Assembly: GCA_945859605.1 (NCBI GenBank)
Contig: OX243826.1
Coordinates: 1,507,547 to 1,571,546, forward strand
Source of the DNA: Lumbricus rubellus
Lineage: Eukaryota; Annelida; Clitellata; Crassiclitellata; Lumbricidae
DNA length: 64,000 nucleotides
Direction of reading: 5' to 3'
Shown here: one piece after another, positions 11,021-24,604 of the stretch
Layout of the letters: each line of letters starts with the position of its first letter
Position numbering within the stretch: the stretch's first letter is position 1
Notes under the pieces: generated by a model
Told to the model about the DNA's origin: nothing
The model's database searches: none
What the model saw: the letters and a program-made list of their open reading frames with translations, nothing else
Position numbers and translations under genes: made by a program

Positions 11021-11215
11021 ATTCATTCATTCATTTCGTGAATTTATATAGCGCTTCTTCAAGAAACCTACTCAGAGGCGCTCCCAGTCCAGCCACAGCT
11101 AAAATAATAGGTTTTGAGCGACTTATAAAAAGCAGGTGAATTTAGTCTAGGCATAAGTCGCAAGTTTAGTGGGAGGCCATTCCAGATAGGTACTCGAAGC
11201 GTGGTCGATATAAAA
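11021..11215 (-). repeat. Non-LTR retrotransposon 3' end (ATTC-tailed)
   Basis: Begins with (ATTC)n, then TTTATATAGCGCTTCTTC, AAACCTACTCAGAGGCGCT, and on the minus strand coding traces WNGLPLNLR and FYKSLKTYYF. These match the better preserved copy at 47110-47530, which carries the typical C-terminal end of a CR1/L2-like ORF2. Truncated and inactive. Confidence 0.7.
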
Positions 11216-11785
11216 ATGCGGTGTTATCCACAACTTGATGTTTCCATAGAAGTAGATTTTGATTAAAATTTTACTAAGACAATTTAGTTCATAATTAGTT
11301 AGCTGCCATCGTTGGGTTAAATTGTATAAGATATTATGATGTCAGATCGTTTCCATACAAACATTGCAAAGCACTTTACCACCTGCTGCATTTCTGTCGC
11401 ATTTTGAACACACCATCATGGGTCCACTTTATAGTGTTGAAAGTGTCGTTGCGATTCTCAGTTATAGAACTATTATCAGCCTCAGCAATGGCATTTTATC
11501 TCTGGAGTTGGGGTTTACAAAATTAATGTTGTTTTTCACAATCATTCTTAGTTTACGTGAATAGGAGTTTCACTGGCTTTGGCTTTGCAGGTCGTTAGTG
11601 TCTGCGATCATCAGAGATGTGGGTGTATGACGAAGTATTAGGCTAGATAACAATTTTAGACGGCCAATGTGTATAGTTTCAATGTCACGAGTCAAACAAT
11701 GGCCATTGTTCTGGTTGTTGAAAACAACTAGACGACATTGTTATGTAAATTCGTCAAAGAAATCGCCATAACACGGTGGGTGGTC

Positions 11786-11952
11786 TCCCTAAAAGTGATG
11801 TAACTTTTGTTCTGTTTGAAACAGTTTGATGAAATCCAGCATCATGTGTGGTTATGACTTGTCTTTAAGACTGCGAAGTTTCATTTCAAAATAATTCACG
11901 CTTTTGGCCAAGATTTTCGCGAAAAACCTTAAGGGTATTTTTATGGCCCACC
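11786..11952. repeat. Mariner-derived end fragment
   Basis: Contains GGTGGGTGGTCTCCCTAAAA, AACTTTTGTTCTGTTTGAAA and ends CCCACCCTGTA, all shared with the mariner-like element at 53942-54884 and with 59357-59691. Only one terminus is recognisable. Confidence 0.6.
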
Positions 11953-12111
11953 CTGTATATTCGCCAGAGGATGCCACTGACATCCTAAACTTATTCATTC
12001 TGCTACAGTTCACATAATATATCGTACAATAGGTTCTTTATCATTTTGACGGACCTTGATTGGGTTGGAGGAAACGTCGTCTGATTGGTTCACGTGACGC
12101 GGCGATTTGAA

Positions 12112-12172
12112 GTGGATTCGAACCTGGAATCTTTTGGCTTCAAGGCAGCGACGCCACCACTACATCACCACG
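12112..12172 (-). repeat. tRNA-like segment, probable SINE remnant
   Basis: The minus strand contains GTAGTGGTGG, an A-box-like start, and 30-40 bases later GGTTCGAATCC, a perfect pol III B box. I could not fold a full acceptor stem, so a tRNA-derived SINE piece is more likely than a working tRNA gene. Confidence 0.4.
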
Positions 12173-12379
12173 TTTATTAGACGCCTTCGAGAGCGTACGA
12201 TAACTTAAAACCTGTGCCAGTCACGTGAAGCATGCATTAGCCTAAACTGTTTGGCGATACATTCCGGATCATATTTTATCAAGGAGCCATCAATGTTTAT
12301 TTCTTTTATCGTTGTAGCCTATCTCTATAATTGCCCGTTTTTACAATAAATTTTATTTCAAATGATTTGTCAAGTTTTC

Positions 12380-12500
12380 TGTAGGCGGGAACACCTCTGA
12401 GTAGCAGGCTTGAAGAGGCGCTACAGAAAATGGACAACTAACTAAATAAATAAATAAATTAATAAATAAATACATAAATAAATACATAAATAAATAAACG
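12380..12500 (+). repeat. Non-LTR 3' tail with AATAAATAA-type repeats
   Basis: ACCTCTGAGTAG and GAAGAGGCGCTACAGAAAAT followed by (AAATA)n. This is the same family as 11021-11215 in the opposite orientation. Confidence 0.55.
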
Positions 12501-13059
12501 AGGCCACACAAGCTGATATGGGTTCTAAAAATGGCCAGAAGGAGCTGTAAGGCATGAACAATAGCGTTATTAATTTTGTTTCAGACATTATGGCGCTGAC
12601 ACAATGCGATATCGAGTTAAAATATCAACTTGGGTGTGCAGAAAACTAAGCTGATATGTAGAGTGCTAGCCTAGACAATGATGTACATTGTACAATTTAA
12701 TATTATTATTATTATTGGTATGCTTTACGCGTTTTAATGAGAATCATCTGTATCATCGGCGGGTGGTCGCCGAAGGAGTGATACTGTGTATGATTGCAAG
12801 GGGGATATGCTCTTAGAAGGATTAGCAGAGAAGAGAGGAGAAGAGAGGAGAGAGTTAGTGAATGGAGAAGCTAGTGAGAAAGAGAAATGGTGCTTTCAAA
12901 TTTGTTTGTGCCATCGTGTGCATTTGGGTGTGGAAGCGAGATAGAGAAGGAGACAATTCGAGAGATAGGGAGATAGGAGGATGAGGAGAAGGAGGAGGAA
13001 GATGAGGAGGAGAAAGAGGAGGAGGAGGAATGGGGAGAAGAAGGAGGAATGGGGAGAAG

Positions 13060-14109
<1,050 letters not shown>

Positions 14110-14110
<1 letters not shown>

Positions 14111-14400
14111 ATATCAAATTTTACGCAAACCAATAACAATGGCAGCATTATTTTCGGCTGTTGAGAAGTCCTTCAGTGGAACTCTCCAGAGACAGATACA
14201 GAGTTGGAGACAGAGACAGAGACAAAGACTGAGACACTTGCATGAAATATGGATTTCCAATGCGCTCCATGGTCTAGGCGCTTGATGCATTTTCTGTAAT
14301 ATAACAGATGTCACGCTTGTCGATGTGAGAAATTTTCGGCAAACCAATAACAATGGCAGCATTTGTTTAAGCTGTTAAGAAGTTGGTAGGCTATAATGGC
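14110..14400. repeat. Internal duplication of about 90 bp
   Basis: AAACCAATAACAATGGCAGC occurs at about 14127 and 14341. Both copies are followed by a gctgtt.agaag tract and GGAAACTCTC-like sequence, separated by about 214 bp. The function is unknown. Confidence 0.55.
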
Positions 14401-17068
14401 CTTTATGGAAACTCTCTATCCAACTGCAGTTCTCGGAAACTAAATTATTGGTCTGAAGCTAGGACAATGGTAAATTTTCGAGATCCGGAAACGAACTGAA
14501 TTCTTATTGTGCTGAATATGTCTTGAGGATAGCGTATACCTGATCCGTGAAATAGAAGTTCTTTTGCACAGGCTTACTGTAGCTACCAGTGAAGCATTTT
14601 AATTAATGCAATATAATTACATGCATAATGTAATGTAAGTCTTTGAACATTTCTCTGCACATCTAATCCAAAGGCTCCAGGTCAATTCAAGTCAGCTATG
14701 ACCAGACTGTGTTATTAGGTAGGCCTATATCTTGTTCGTTCCTGTGCCATTAAAAATTCGTTGAGTTAAGTCGAAGAGACAGTGTGGTGCTGCGTGTACA
14801 CTAGCGGTATAATCGGTGATGATGGTGATTTTAGAATTTTATTTTTATTATAAAGAAAAATTTATATTGGATTTTGGACCTAGGATTTTGTGCTATATGA
14901 AAACATTATTTTTTAGATTGATTGGATATAGAAATTATGTACGTCTGTTTATTATACGTTATACCATGTATGTACACCAAAATGCGAATAGCAATTTATT
15001 GCTATACTAGCGGTACCCGGCCACGCGTTGCTTTGGCAGAAAAGACCGTCATCACCCTTTTCGGCCGGGATGATGTGTGATAATAATATTGTGTCTCTTT
15101 CTTGAAACGATGCCATAAAATATAAATTTGAGTCAATGATCATAATGACCGAATAATCGTTCTAAATGATCTGCTATTGTACGAGTTTCAGCGTTGTTCG
15201 CATACAAGTTGGATTGGATTCACGAAATAAATTCTTGCTATTTAGAAATCGAATTGAAGCTTTTTTTAAAACTTAGACGGCAGATGGTTCGATCTTTCGA
15301 TGACAAGAATCTTCCGGAAATTTCACTGCATTGATGAAGCAAATTACTGTAATTTAATTATAAGCTGGATTGAGAAAAAAATCGTTATTGGTCAAATAGA
15401 AGCTCGACTGATGAAACGAATTCTTGCCTGCGCGGAAGCTGGATTGACAAAAGTGATTCATGCCTACCAACGTTAGTGTAGAAATCGGGTCGACGAAAGT
15501 TACTAAATAATGTGCTGCGCCCGGCGAATAATTTAAAACGCCGAAGCGATAGGTTACAAAATTTATAATTAAGAATTCTCATCTGTTTAGTCAATCTAGA
15601 CGAATTTAGCTGGCTAATACAGATGCCGAACTGTTTTCATTTTAACACTATAAGCTGCACGCTGCGAATCATGGGTGACATAATTGGGTATACAGTTACT
15701 GAAAGCTATCACTGCCGATGGGTAAAGTAGACCTACGCTTTTAAGTGTGAATAAAGTTCAGAGTTGCAGCTATCTACATCTAGTAAATAATATTATAGCC
15801 AACGTGTAGCTTGTCCGTGAATCTGCAGTCAAGAATTCCTTACCAGAAGTATGTCTTATTTATTATACAGCAACTCATAATTTTTTTTATTATGATGCCC
15901 ATGATTTTTCAGTGTGCAACAATTATTATAGGGTTCATAGTTACTGTAGTGACTTGGACGAGCTGCGAGCATAAGATCTGGTTCACTGGCCCCAACTAGC
16001 GAACTAAACCTGAACTATTACGAGCCTTGCATTTCGATCTATGATACCAGACGACAAAAAGTAAGAGAGCATTCAATTGGTGCTGTGTTCTTTATGTGTC
16101 TTGTTTTATGCTATTTCTAGTAACTGTTGTTGTTCGTTATATTTTTGTGTTGTTGTGTTTTACTGTTGCCTTCTACATTCCCAGCTGCTTTTACTACTGC
16201 TGCTGCTACGACTAGTAATTAAAACTTACAGGTAGGCTACGTAGTGATATTGCATGATCTACATGACATTGTAGCATTACCATTAAGTCTTATGGCAACA
16301 TGTTTAACAGGCGCCTAATTTAACTACGACAGCATGTACTACGTATATCTGCCCATACCGCTCATTTTCCTGTTGACTTCGAGCATGGGGACTGAGTCTA
16401 TCTTCTGGGGTAACGTATAAGCTTATCGAACCCGACTAATTCTAATCTTGAGTGTTGCCAGTCAACCATTTCCCGCCATGGAAATATTGGTCATTATTAC
16501 ACTTCTTCTTGTTGTTCTTCTTGTTCTTGTTCTTATCATCATCATCGTCATCGTCATCGTCGTCGTCGTCATCATAGTCATCATCATTATTATTATTGCT
16601 TTTATTATAATAACTTTGCAATTAGAAGATTAATCCACGATGGCATAGTGTCAACCTTTAGTGGATATTCGAGCACGAAATAAACAGTTTAGGAATTATT
16701 GAAAATTGAAAATAGGAAAGTGAGAAGCGACCTTGTAGGCGAGGACTTATCCTCAGAACCTTTAATGACAAACAAACCCACTATCATGGTTCACAACTAC
16801 AAACAGTCACAGAGTCATGCAGGATACATTCCTTCTCAAGTTCTCGTGGCCTAAAGATACGCTCAGCTTCGCAAGCGACTATTATTTCTAGACATACTCA
16901 AAGCACTGCGAATAACCTGTAGAAACTTTATTCCCTATGTTCGATCAAACACTTTATTGAAGACCGAGAACTAACTGAGCTCTTCTTATAAGAAAGATCA
17001 GCAAATAATTATTGTGTAGGTCTAAGTCAATTTGACCATTGCGTCGAAGAATTGTCCAAGATATCATA
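14400..17068. other. Intergenic stretch, no gene recognised
   Basis: AT-rich, with stops in all frames. It contains a Helitron 3' end at 15007-15060 and a trinucleotide-rich patch (TCATCG repeats, 16535-16600). Nothing else identifiable. Confidence 0.5.
15007..15062 (-). mobile_element. Helitron 3' end fragment
   Basis: On the minus strand AACGCGTGGCCGGGTACCG precedes CTAG then T, matching the 3' end of the Helitron family at 8868-9469. No matching 5' end was found upstream. Confidence 0.6.
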
Positions 17069-17379
17069 CAGGGGCGGATCCAGAGGCCAATCCTGCCATA
17101 GCCGCCCATTCAGAAATTTGCACAGCACAATCATGATCCCCAATGATGTTTCAAGTTTTCAATCAATTCAGGGGGAAGGCGAGAAAGAAAAAGTGGCATA
17201 TGACTAAGAAAAAGGTAGGACTAATCAGATTTGATCAAACAGAGTTGATTCTGGTTATAGAAGTTTTTAGGAGGAAAGACTAAAAGAGTCATCAGATCGT
17301 TCGGAGAAAGTCCAAAGAAAATAATGTTGTACCCAAAAGCAAAATTTTGCCTTTTCAAAAATTTCTGATTCCGCCCCTG
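17069..17379. mobile_element. hAT-type MITE (311 bp)
   Basis: Ends CAGGGGCGGATCCAGA and TCTGATTCCGCCCCTG. Flanks ATATCATA (17061-17068) and AAATCAAA (17380-17387) match at six of eight positions, consistent with an aged 8-bp duplication. Confidence 0.7.
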
Positions 17380-19144
17380 AAATCAAACGTTGCTTTTCTG
17401 TTATGGCGGGGCTTGTGAATTGGAAGAGTAAAAAAATATAAAAAATATTGTTGATAAGACCGACGGAGAATCATTTACCGAGTCTGCTTACATCATAGAA
17501 TGTAGCGAGCTGAAAAGTAGAAAATTAATAAGAGTATGATGAGTATGAGAATGCGAAGAAGATTGAGATGAAAAAATAAAAAGAAGAGATCACAAAAAAT
17601 AACTAGACCGATTTGAAGATGAATGATATGCGAAAGAATGCGAAAGCTGGGAAGTAAGAGAAGATCGCGAAGAAGAAGGAGGAAAAAAGAAGTGGAAGAA
17701 AGAAACGATGAAGAAGAGAGAAGAAAAGAAAAACAAAAAAGATTATAGAGGATGAAAGAGAAGACGAAGAGCGTAAAGAGGAAGAAGGAATATATAGATA
17801 CGAAAAAGAAAGGGGAAAAGAAGACGAGTCAGCGGCAGGATATGAAGAACTGAAGTAGATGAAGAACATGACACGAAACAAAAGAACAATCTCTAAAGTC
17901 TATCATTGCAGTCAAGGACGATTGTCAAGTTTTAGGGGCATCAGCGTCTAAGACTCGTCTTATGTGATCTCGTGGCGCTATATAATCTTCTAACTCGTAT
18001 TGCACTTGTTTTCTATTATAAACCAGTAATTCACTACTGAGCGCATTGAAGCATACATGTAAATCCTGAAAAGTGCGTTTGAATTATGACCGGGATTTTT
18101 TAACCCCAAATCTCAGTCGACACAATTCAGCACGATATTAAGTGGACACAAAATATACATTCAAAAATCAAAATAACAGTCACTACAAGCGTAACACCAT
18201 AAACGTAACATCAGCTACATCATCATGATGGCTAGCAAAAAGAGTGCCCTATTATTATTGGTTTGATCTAGAAGTTTCGATACATAATACAATAACACTG
18301 CCAGCATAATACATGAATTCGCACGTGCAGCAAAGAATAATTGTAGACCCTTGGTAGGCCTAACTGGAATTTTCAGAAAAGGTAGTTAAGATTATTCGAC
18401 GTCAACGCCTCAGCAATTCGTAGACATTGTCTTAGTCCAAGACAAACTAGGCCGTCTTTCGATTGTCTAAACGCCATTTAGTCGACTGTGAAGTCAACAC
18501 AAAGCAAATTACATGTAACTCTCAACAAGTCAACTCATGGCTATTCAAGTCAAAGCAAGTCAACTCATGGCTAGTCAACTCATAGCAAGTCAACACGTAG
18601 CAAGTCAACTCATAGCTAGTCAACTCAGATCAAGCTGCTATGAATCATTTTCACTCATGAACATCAAAATGTTATGCCTGCTGCCCAATCATGTCTCTAT
18701 CTTTCTCTCTCTTTGTCTGTCTCTGTCACTGGCTGAACATTTTCTTTCTCTATGCATGTCTGGTGTTGTCTGTGTCTAGTTGTCTTTGTCTGTCTGTCTG
18801 TCTGTCTCCGTGTCCTTGTTTCTGGATCTGTGTCTGTCTATGTCTGGTTCCTCTGTGTTTGAGTCTATAGACATGTCGTATCTTTTTGTTTCGCTTCTCG
18901 GTCTCTCTGCTTCTCTTACTGTGTTTCCACGCATGTGTCAGTGTCTGTGTCTTCCAGCCATTCAATCTTGCTTTGTCCGCCTCTGTCTCTCTGTATAGTC
19001 TGTATGTCTTTCTATTACTCTCATTGACACTCTTCAGTCTTTGTCCTGCAGCGCATGAAATGATGAAACACAACAAGAATTATTATTTTGTTCCTCGTGC
19101 TAGAATGACACAGCAATGTACAACAAGCGGTGTATCCTCAAGCT
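17380..19144. other. Region downstream of dystroglycan; GA-rich, no gene
   Basis: This holds a purine-rich block (17500-17880), a 15-bp-type tandem repeat near 18530-18640 and a TCTG/TCTC-rich stretch (18690-19020). The dystroglycan 3' UTR must lie here on the minus strand; I could not identify a clear polyadenylation signal. Confidence 0.5.
18530..18640. repeat. Tandem repeat, unit about AGTCAACTCATGGCT
   Basis: About seven imperfect units of AAGTCAACTCATRGCT. No open frame of interest. Confidence 0.7.
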
Positions 19145-21640
19145 CTAGGACGACACATAGGGCGGTGGGTTCCTGGACATCTGTTGTTGTTGCTGGTACT
19201 GCTGGAGTTGTCCACCACGGCTTCCCTTTCGTTTCGCTCCACTGCAGCTGTGCGACTTATGCCCTGGCATGTACCCGGCTGCATTAGCCGCGTGGCCGGT
19301 TCGCTGGGCCGCACCGCCATTCTCCACACCCGGGATGAGAGGGTCGTTGCAGCATGAACGCGGCGTAGACGGGGAGTTGCTGGCTGTGGCCTGGTCGTAG
19401 TCTGGAGGGGCGACAGGAGGTTTCTCGTCGGTCAGGATGAGGGGCTTCGTCGGCATCGTCGGCTTCTCCTCGAGCTCGTCGGCGAAGATGACGGGCACTC
19501 CTTTCCTCGTCGTCGCCTGACCTGGGTCGCAGGCGTCGCCTTTCTTTCGACGACTGCAGACGGTGCAGACGAGAACGAAGGCCAGCGCCAGGATGACGAC
19601 GATGATGAGGATCGGGATGATCATCGTCATGATCAGGCCGTCCAGAGATCGCAGGATCTTCGGGTTCGTCTCAGAGTCGGATGACTCGGCAATGACGACG
19701 CTCTCGGTCGTCACGACGATGTCCTCTGGTCGACCGCCGCTGCGGAAGGGCGTGCGCGCCGTGCAGGAACCCCTCGGCGAGTACTCAACATAGAGAACCT
19801 CGTAGGGATGGAGAGCGTCAACGAAGTCCTGGTTGAGAGTACCGTCCGGCTGGATCATGTTGTCCGTCAGTCGGAGCAACGGCGCGGCCGGGCACGGGTC
19901 GACTTGCGCCAGACTGAGGTTCGTCCACGAGAACTTGACTGATCCTTCAAGGATGCGGGTCACGGCCATGTTGGTGACGTTGACGTCGCCGTGCGCATGC
20001 GCGATCCTCTGAGCGACGTCCACCCTCAGGTCAACGTTCATCATGAACATGTTGAAGTCGACGTTCAGACAGACGGTGACCTCGTGGTTGACCTTGCGCT
20101 CGAGGAAGCGTCGCTGGATGATCGTCTCGAAGCTGTCTCTGGCCAGCTTGCCTCCGCTGTCAATGGCCGCCAGCACGTAGTCCTGCTTCCCGGCGTGTTC
20201 CTCCAGGGGCATCCCGTACAGCGTCTGCGTCGTTTCGTTGAACTTTATCCACGAGTTGGGAGCCATCGAGAGACCGTCGACCGTGAGGAAGATCAGCTTG
20301 AGGTTTCGCGTCGATCCGTCCTCTTCGTCGAAGAATGTATCGTTTGGAATGGTGTACTTGAAGACCTCACCGACCGCCACGGGCAGCTGGTAGATGTCGT
20401 TCTTCTGCAGCGGTGGGTAGTTGAAGTCATCGACCACAGGAGGCTCGACGGCTGTTGGAATAGCCGGTGGTGTCGGTCCTGCGGCTGTTGTAAGCGGCGG
20501 AGTCCTCTCAGCCGGTGGGGGTGGTGAAGTAAGGGCGACTGGCATGAAGACCGAGGTCGAGAGCTGTCTGGTGGGAGTGGTTGCTTGAGAGGCGACTGGG
20601 AAAACGAGGGATGGTTCGAGAACATCTGGCGATTTTGGAGTGGGAACGGTTGTTGTACGTTCAAACGAATCGCTTTGGGTGGGTATGACCGGAAGGACTG
20701 GAGTAGGGAAGAAGGTGGCAGACGATTCAAGCGGTTGTCTGCTCTGCCAATCCTCCGGCAGCTTCGTCGAGTATGTTGGCTGCTTCTGACCTTTCGTCTT
20801 GTGAGTGTGTCGACCTCTCGTCTTTGATCTGTGCGGTTTCTCGGAAGTGGCGGAGGGAACAGGAGATGCGAGCGACGGGACGATCCTCGTGTCCGGTCCG
20901 TCGGTCGGAAGAAGAACCCTGGTGGCAGTCGGCTGGCCAACAGGAGGTCTCAACGTCGGCTGGAGAGTCGCAGTCGGGTGAGGAACCACACGACGACGCC
21001 GGGAAGTCCCGAACGTCTTTGAATTGGTCACGTGCCATCCGGTCACCCCACTTCCGGTAGCATTTGCGAGCGTTCCGTCACGGGCGGTCAGCTCCAGGTT
21101 CTGCAGGATCTTCATGTGTCGACCTTGGACGCTGCCACATCCGACGTTCCACTGGACCAAAACTCCGTCTCCATGTCGCGGTTTGATGACGTTTCCAGGT
21201 CCGGCAACGAGGGCGGTGTTATCTAGCTGTTGCCTGGCAATGCCGGCGGCTTGCATCCGCAGCGAATCGACGGCCAGGTTGAGATGGCGAGCAAATTCTC
21301 GAAGGATCTTCGCTCGGACATCGCCGGACATCGCGTCGAAGTCCGCGTCCACAATAACGGTCGCCTTGGTTACAGCTGACCCCGGTTTGCACGTGATCGC
21401 GTTTGATCCACCGCCATGGAGATCTCTCAGCGGTTTGGCGCTGTCGGTGTTAGCGACGGCGTCGTCCTCTTTGATGTGGACGACGAAGATGTCCTTTGAG
21501 GTCTGGAGGTGGTTGTGGGCGGTCACCTCGATGTAGATGAGTCGACCTGTTTCGGCTGGACCGGCAACACCTTCGAGAATGTTCTGGGTCGGGTCGAAGT
21601 TCAGCCATCGAGGCAGACGATCAGTTCCCGCTTCTTTGAC
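19145..21640 (-). CDS. DAG1: Dystroglycan, second (main) coding exon
   Basis: Encodes the last 831 residues of a transmembrane receptor that binds extracellular matrix and, inside the cell, dystrophin. The acceptor CAATTTAG ends at 21641 and phase 0 joins exon 35273-35575, giving about 932 aa; vertebrate DAG1 is about 895. In protein order: the rest of the N-terminal cadherin-like and S6-like domains (to about 310), a furin-type site SRRRR (315-318, close to the human site), a Pro/Thr-rich mucin-like region (about 320-500), a second cadherin-like domain, a SEA-like domain with the alpha/beta cleavage Gly-Ser in ILEGSVKFSW (667-668), a transmembrane helix (about 771-794), then SRRKK. The cytoplasmic tail ends in PPPYV, the dystrophin WW-domain ligand; a second PPDY lies near 846. 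Stop TAG at 19145-19147. Locally GC-rich compared with its surroundings. Confidence 0.95.
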   Translation of the reverse strand, partial: VKEAGTDRLPRWLNFDPTQNILEGVAGPAETGRLIYIEVTAHNHLQTSKDIFVVHIKEDDAVANTDSAKPLRDLHGGGSNAITCKPGSAVTKATVIVDADFDAMSGDVRAKILREFARHLNLAVDSLRMQAAGIARQQLDNTALVAGPGNVIKPRHGDGVLVQWNVGCGSVQGRHMKILQNLELTARDGTLANATGSGVTGWHVTNSKTFGTSRRRRVVPHPTATLQPTLRPPVGQPTATRVLLPTDGPDTRIVPSLASPVPSATSEKPHRSKTRGRHTHKTKGQKQPTYSTKLPEDWQSRQPLESSATFFPTPVLPVIPTQSDSFERTTTVPTPKSPDVLEPSLVFPVASQATTPTRQLSTSVFMPVALTSPPPPAERTPPLTTAAGPTPPAIPTAVEPPVVDDFNYPPLQKNDIYQLPVAVGEVFKYTIPNDTFFDEEDGSTRNLKLIFLTVDGLSMAPNSWIKFNETTQTLYGMPLEEHAGKQDYVLAAIDSGGKLARDSFETIIQRRFLERKVNHEVTVCLNVDFNMFMMNVDLRVDVAQRIAHAHGDVNVTNMAVTRILEGSVKFSWTNLSLAQVDPCPAAPLLRLTDNMIQPDGTLNQDFVDALHPYEVLYVEYSPRGSCTARTPFRSGGRPEDIVVTTESVVIAESSDSETNPKILRSLDGLIMTMIIPILIIVVILALAFVLVCTVCSRRKKGDACDPGQATTRKGVPVIFADELEEKPTMPTKPLILTDEKPPVAPPDYDQATASNSPSTPRSCCNDPLIPGVENGGAAQRTGHAANAAGYMPGHKSHSCSGAKRKGSRGGQLQQYQQQQQMSRNPPPYVSS

Positions 21641-23214
21641 CTAAATTGAAAGCAATATAAGAAAATGATTAGCAAAAGATTTGATTGAAGAAAACGGGTT
21701 TCAGTCTGCACTCATAATTATGGTGCCCTACAGAGCCTACAATACGCGGGAACACTGACAATGTCTTGACCTACATTTGCTCATCTTTACACATCGCCGT
21801 CGATATTCTGTAAAGTAAAAAAGGTAGAATTATTATTTCTTGGACTACCAACAAACGCAAAATTATTAGTTTATAGAAAATTAGATAGACCATGTAATAG
21901 AAACATTTTGGGCAAAGCCACACAACATTATTATAATAAGATTCGTTCGGCGAAGTCTTGAACTCTAGGTAGGGTGAAGAAACCATGTGACGCAGGTTGA
22001 ATTGCATGGTGTAACCTTACGAGAGAATAGGAGATCTTGAAGGTTGTGACAGAGGAACGTAAATATTACGTGCTCATGGAAAAGAGAAGACGCAATGTAT
22101 GAACAGTGTATAGTCGTGTGCACAAAATGTTGTGGAATTCAGGAAGATGACAACTTGGAGTGTAGTTTTATACAGTTGTTGCGTTGTTTTTTTCAATTAT
22201 CAATCGGTATTAGATGAAGAATGCGGTTAAGGGGAATGTAATAATTATTGGGGGAAGGTTTGAGCTTTGATGCTCTCTTGAGCGTCTGCAACGATGTCTA
22301 AACATCGCTGGCAATGTGCAATTGCCAGCGACACAACGCAGAGTTTTGACGGATGATTTATGGGCGCAATAATCTGGAAGTTCCATCGAATCCATAATTA
22401 ATGGACTCTGCAGCGTGAATATTTTTAATTAAGATGGCGATGACGATCAGGAAATTAGGGACTTCGGGCATCGCTGCCATGGATTCCTACCGAGATCTAA
22501 TTAGCCACGCGTCGGTTGAGACGGTATTTAGAGACGGTCGGAAAAGAGAAGAAGAAGGAGAAGAAGATGATGATGAAGAAGAAGATTTATCTGAAATTAT
22601 TCGATGCATTCTCTTTCATAGCGAAGGTTATGAGATAATTTTCAGGATCAGATCCATCGGAGATTAGAGAGTAAGCAACCGATGATAATGATGGTTATGT
22701 TGAGGTTGGCAATAAATAAAGCAAGATGAGCAAGTAAGCTTAGAACGTGAAGAAGAAGATGAAGAAGGAGGAGGAGAAGAAAAAGTAGAAGAATACACAG
22801 GAGAATGAGCCTAAGGATGTCATGTGACACAGCAAAGTATCATTGCGTCTTCCCTTGTTGTAGATGGTGGATGACTTTCAGCTCACATGTATACCATAAT
22901 ATCTGATCGTGGAACCGGTTCAAACTGGTCTGGCTGCCCGACGTCCGAACGAAGCCGGAAATTTGTGACAGCCGAAGTGTTGGTGGCGCCAGTAGTCAGT
23001 CGATCCGTCCATGTTTATTAAGTCTGCAATGTCCCGTGGGCAACGAAGGGCTTACCCGTTCGAGGTACACGTCTGTGGACCATGGAGCCTCAGGGCCCAT
23101 CGGTCGAAAGGGAAGGGATCGCCCAGTAAATAACCTCGAAGGTCCTACTGTCAATTCGTCCATACATCGATACAGACTTTACGGTCATCGAAACCGGTAA
23201 TCAACAAAATAATC

Positions 23215-24048
23215 AATGGATCCATCCATGGATGGATCCAACCATCCTTACGTCCATATCCATCACATCCACCCATCATACATCCGTCCATCCATTCATC
23301 CATCCATCCATCCATCCATCCTATCACCCATCATCCATCCATCCATCATCCATCCTCCATCTATCCATTCATCCATCCATCCTACCACCCATCATCCATC
23401 CATCCATCCATCCATCCTCCATCCTCCATCATCCATCCATCTTACCACCCATCCATCCATCATCCATCCATCCACCGCTGAGTTCCCTCTCTTCCTTTGA
23501 AAGCACTCTCCCTGCGTTGCATTCTGTTCCGTATAATAGCAAACAGAATCTCTGGAGAATTTGTATCGACGTCAAACGGTCACAGTGGACTTCAACTAAG
23601 CCACATGAATACTGGCTTATCTGTCTTGTCTGTCTGTTTATCTGTCTTGTCTGTCTGATTATCTGTCTTGTCTGTCTGATTATCTGTCTTGTCTGTCTGT
23701 CTGTCTGTTTATCTGTCTGTCTCTCTGTTTATCTGCGGTCTGTCCGAGTATTTATCTGTCTGTTTGTTTGTCTGTCTATCTGTCTGCCTATCTCTCTGTC
23801 TGCGTGCCGGTTGGTTTTCTCTGTATGCGGTAGAGAAGACAGATCTTCATGCAAACAGATACCAAATGCATGATTACATGATTGTGTCTTATTGACATAG
23901 ATACGGACAAGCTCAAGAGCCTCTGAGAGAGAGCAGGCAGGCAGGCAGGCAGGCCGGCAGGCAGGGAGACACCCAGGCAGGCAGGCAGGCAGGAAAGCAG
24001 GCAGGCAGGCAGGCAGGCAAGGCAGGCAGGCAGGCAGACAGACAGGCA
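23215..24048. repeat. Three tetranucleotide repeat blocks
   Basis: (CCAT)n at 23215-23480, opening with a palindrome of GGATCCATCCATGGATGGATCC type (interrupted); (CTGT)n-rich 23617-23810; (CAGG)n 23930-24048. Frames through them are artefacts. Confidence 0.85.
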
Positions 24049-24527
24049 GAATGTTAGTTCTGCGCGATATCGTAATACGATTAAATGTTTTGCAGCGAAG
24101 GGAGATATTTGGAATTTCATGTCTGCTCTTCATAATATTCTCGTATTGATTTCTCTCTGTGCGCATAAGACACTGATCTCGTTGCACTAGAATCGCCGTG
24201 CATCAGCAGCAAAAACCATAGAGCCAGAACCACTATTATAGCCAGAACCACCATAGCAAGATTCCAATGCAAATGACTCGCGATTTAGCGACCCTCCTTG
24301 AAACCGGTTTTGACAAAAAATTAACTAAAGAACGGTCACGTCGGTCAGTTAAATGGAGGATAGATTTATTCGTGTATTTGTTCATAATTATATTGACATA
24401 TTTATTTATTTATTGACATCAAAACGACAAGCATAAAACTGAAATAAATACCAAACAATTCACATAATCTAATTGGAGCTGATTTTAGCAAGGGCACAGC
24501 GACAGAGAGACAGAGACACAAAGAGAT

Positions 24528-24529
<2 letters not shown>

Positions 24530-24600
<71 letters not shown>
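24530..24600. repeat. (GA)n dinucleotide repeat
   Basis: About 33 uninterrupted GA units. Confidence 0.9.

Positions 24601-24604
<4 letters not shown>

Larger units (their letters stand above)
10655..13059. other. Intergenic stretch, no gene recognised
   Basis: The upstream side of the secreted-protein gene. Both strands are broken by stops at short intervals, and only repeat fragments (listed separately) are identifiable. No convincing promoter motif found. Confidence 0.5.

Noticed and set aside
12112..12172. Functional tRNA gene
   Set aside because: A good B box but no closing acceptor stem or complete cloverleaf that I could find; kept only as a SINE-like remnant.
20293..21536. Several frames of 95-215 codons on both strands over dystroglycan
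   Set aside because: Shadows of the GC-rich dystroglycan exon, which has the only recognisable domains.
22434..22667. 77-codon plus frame with an acidic EEEGEEDDDEEE stretch
   Set aside because: Short, lies in the dystroglycan intron on the opposite strand, with GAAGAA low complexity and no domain.
23215..24048. Possible CRISPR-like or structured tandem array
   Set aside because: Plain tetranucleotide repeats without unique spacers, in an animal genome.
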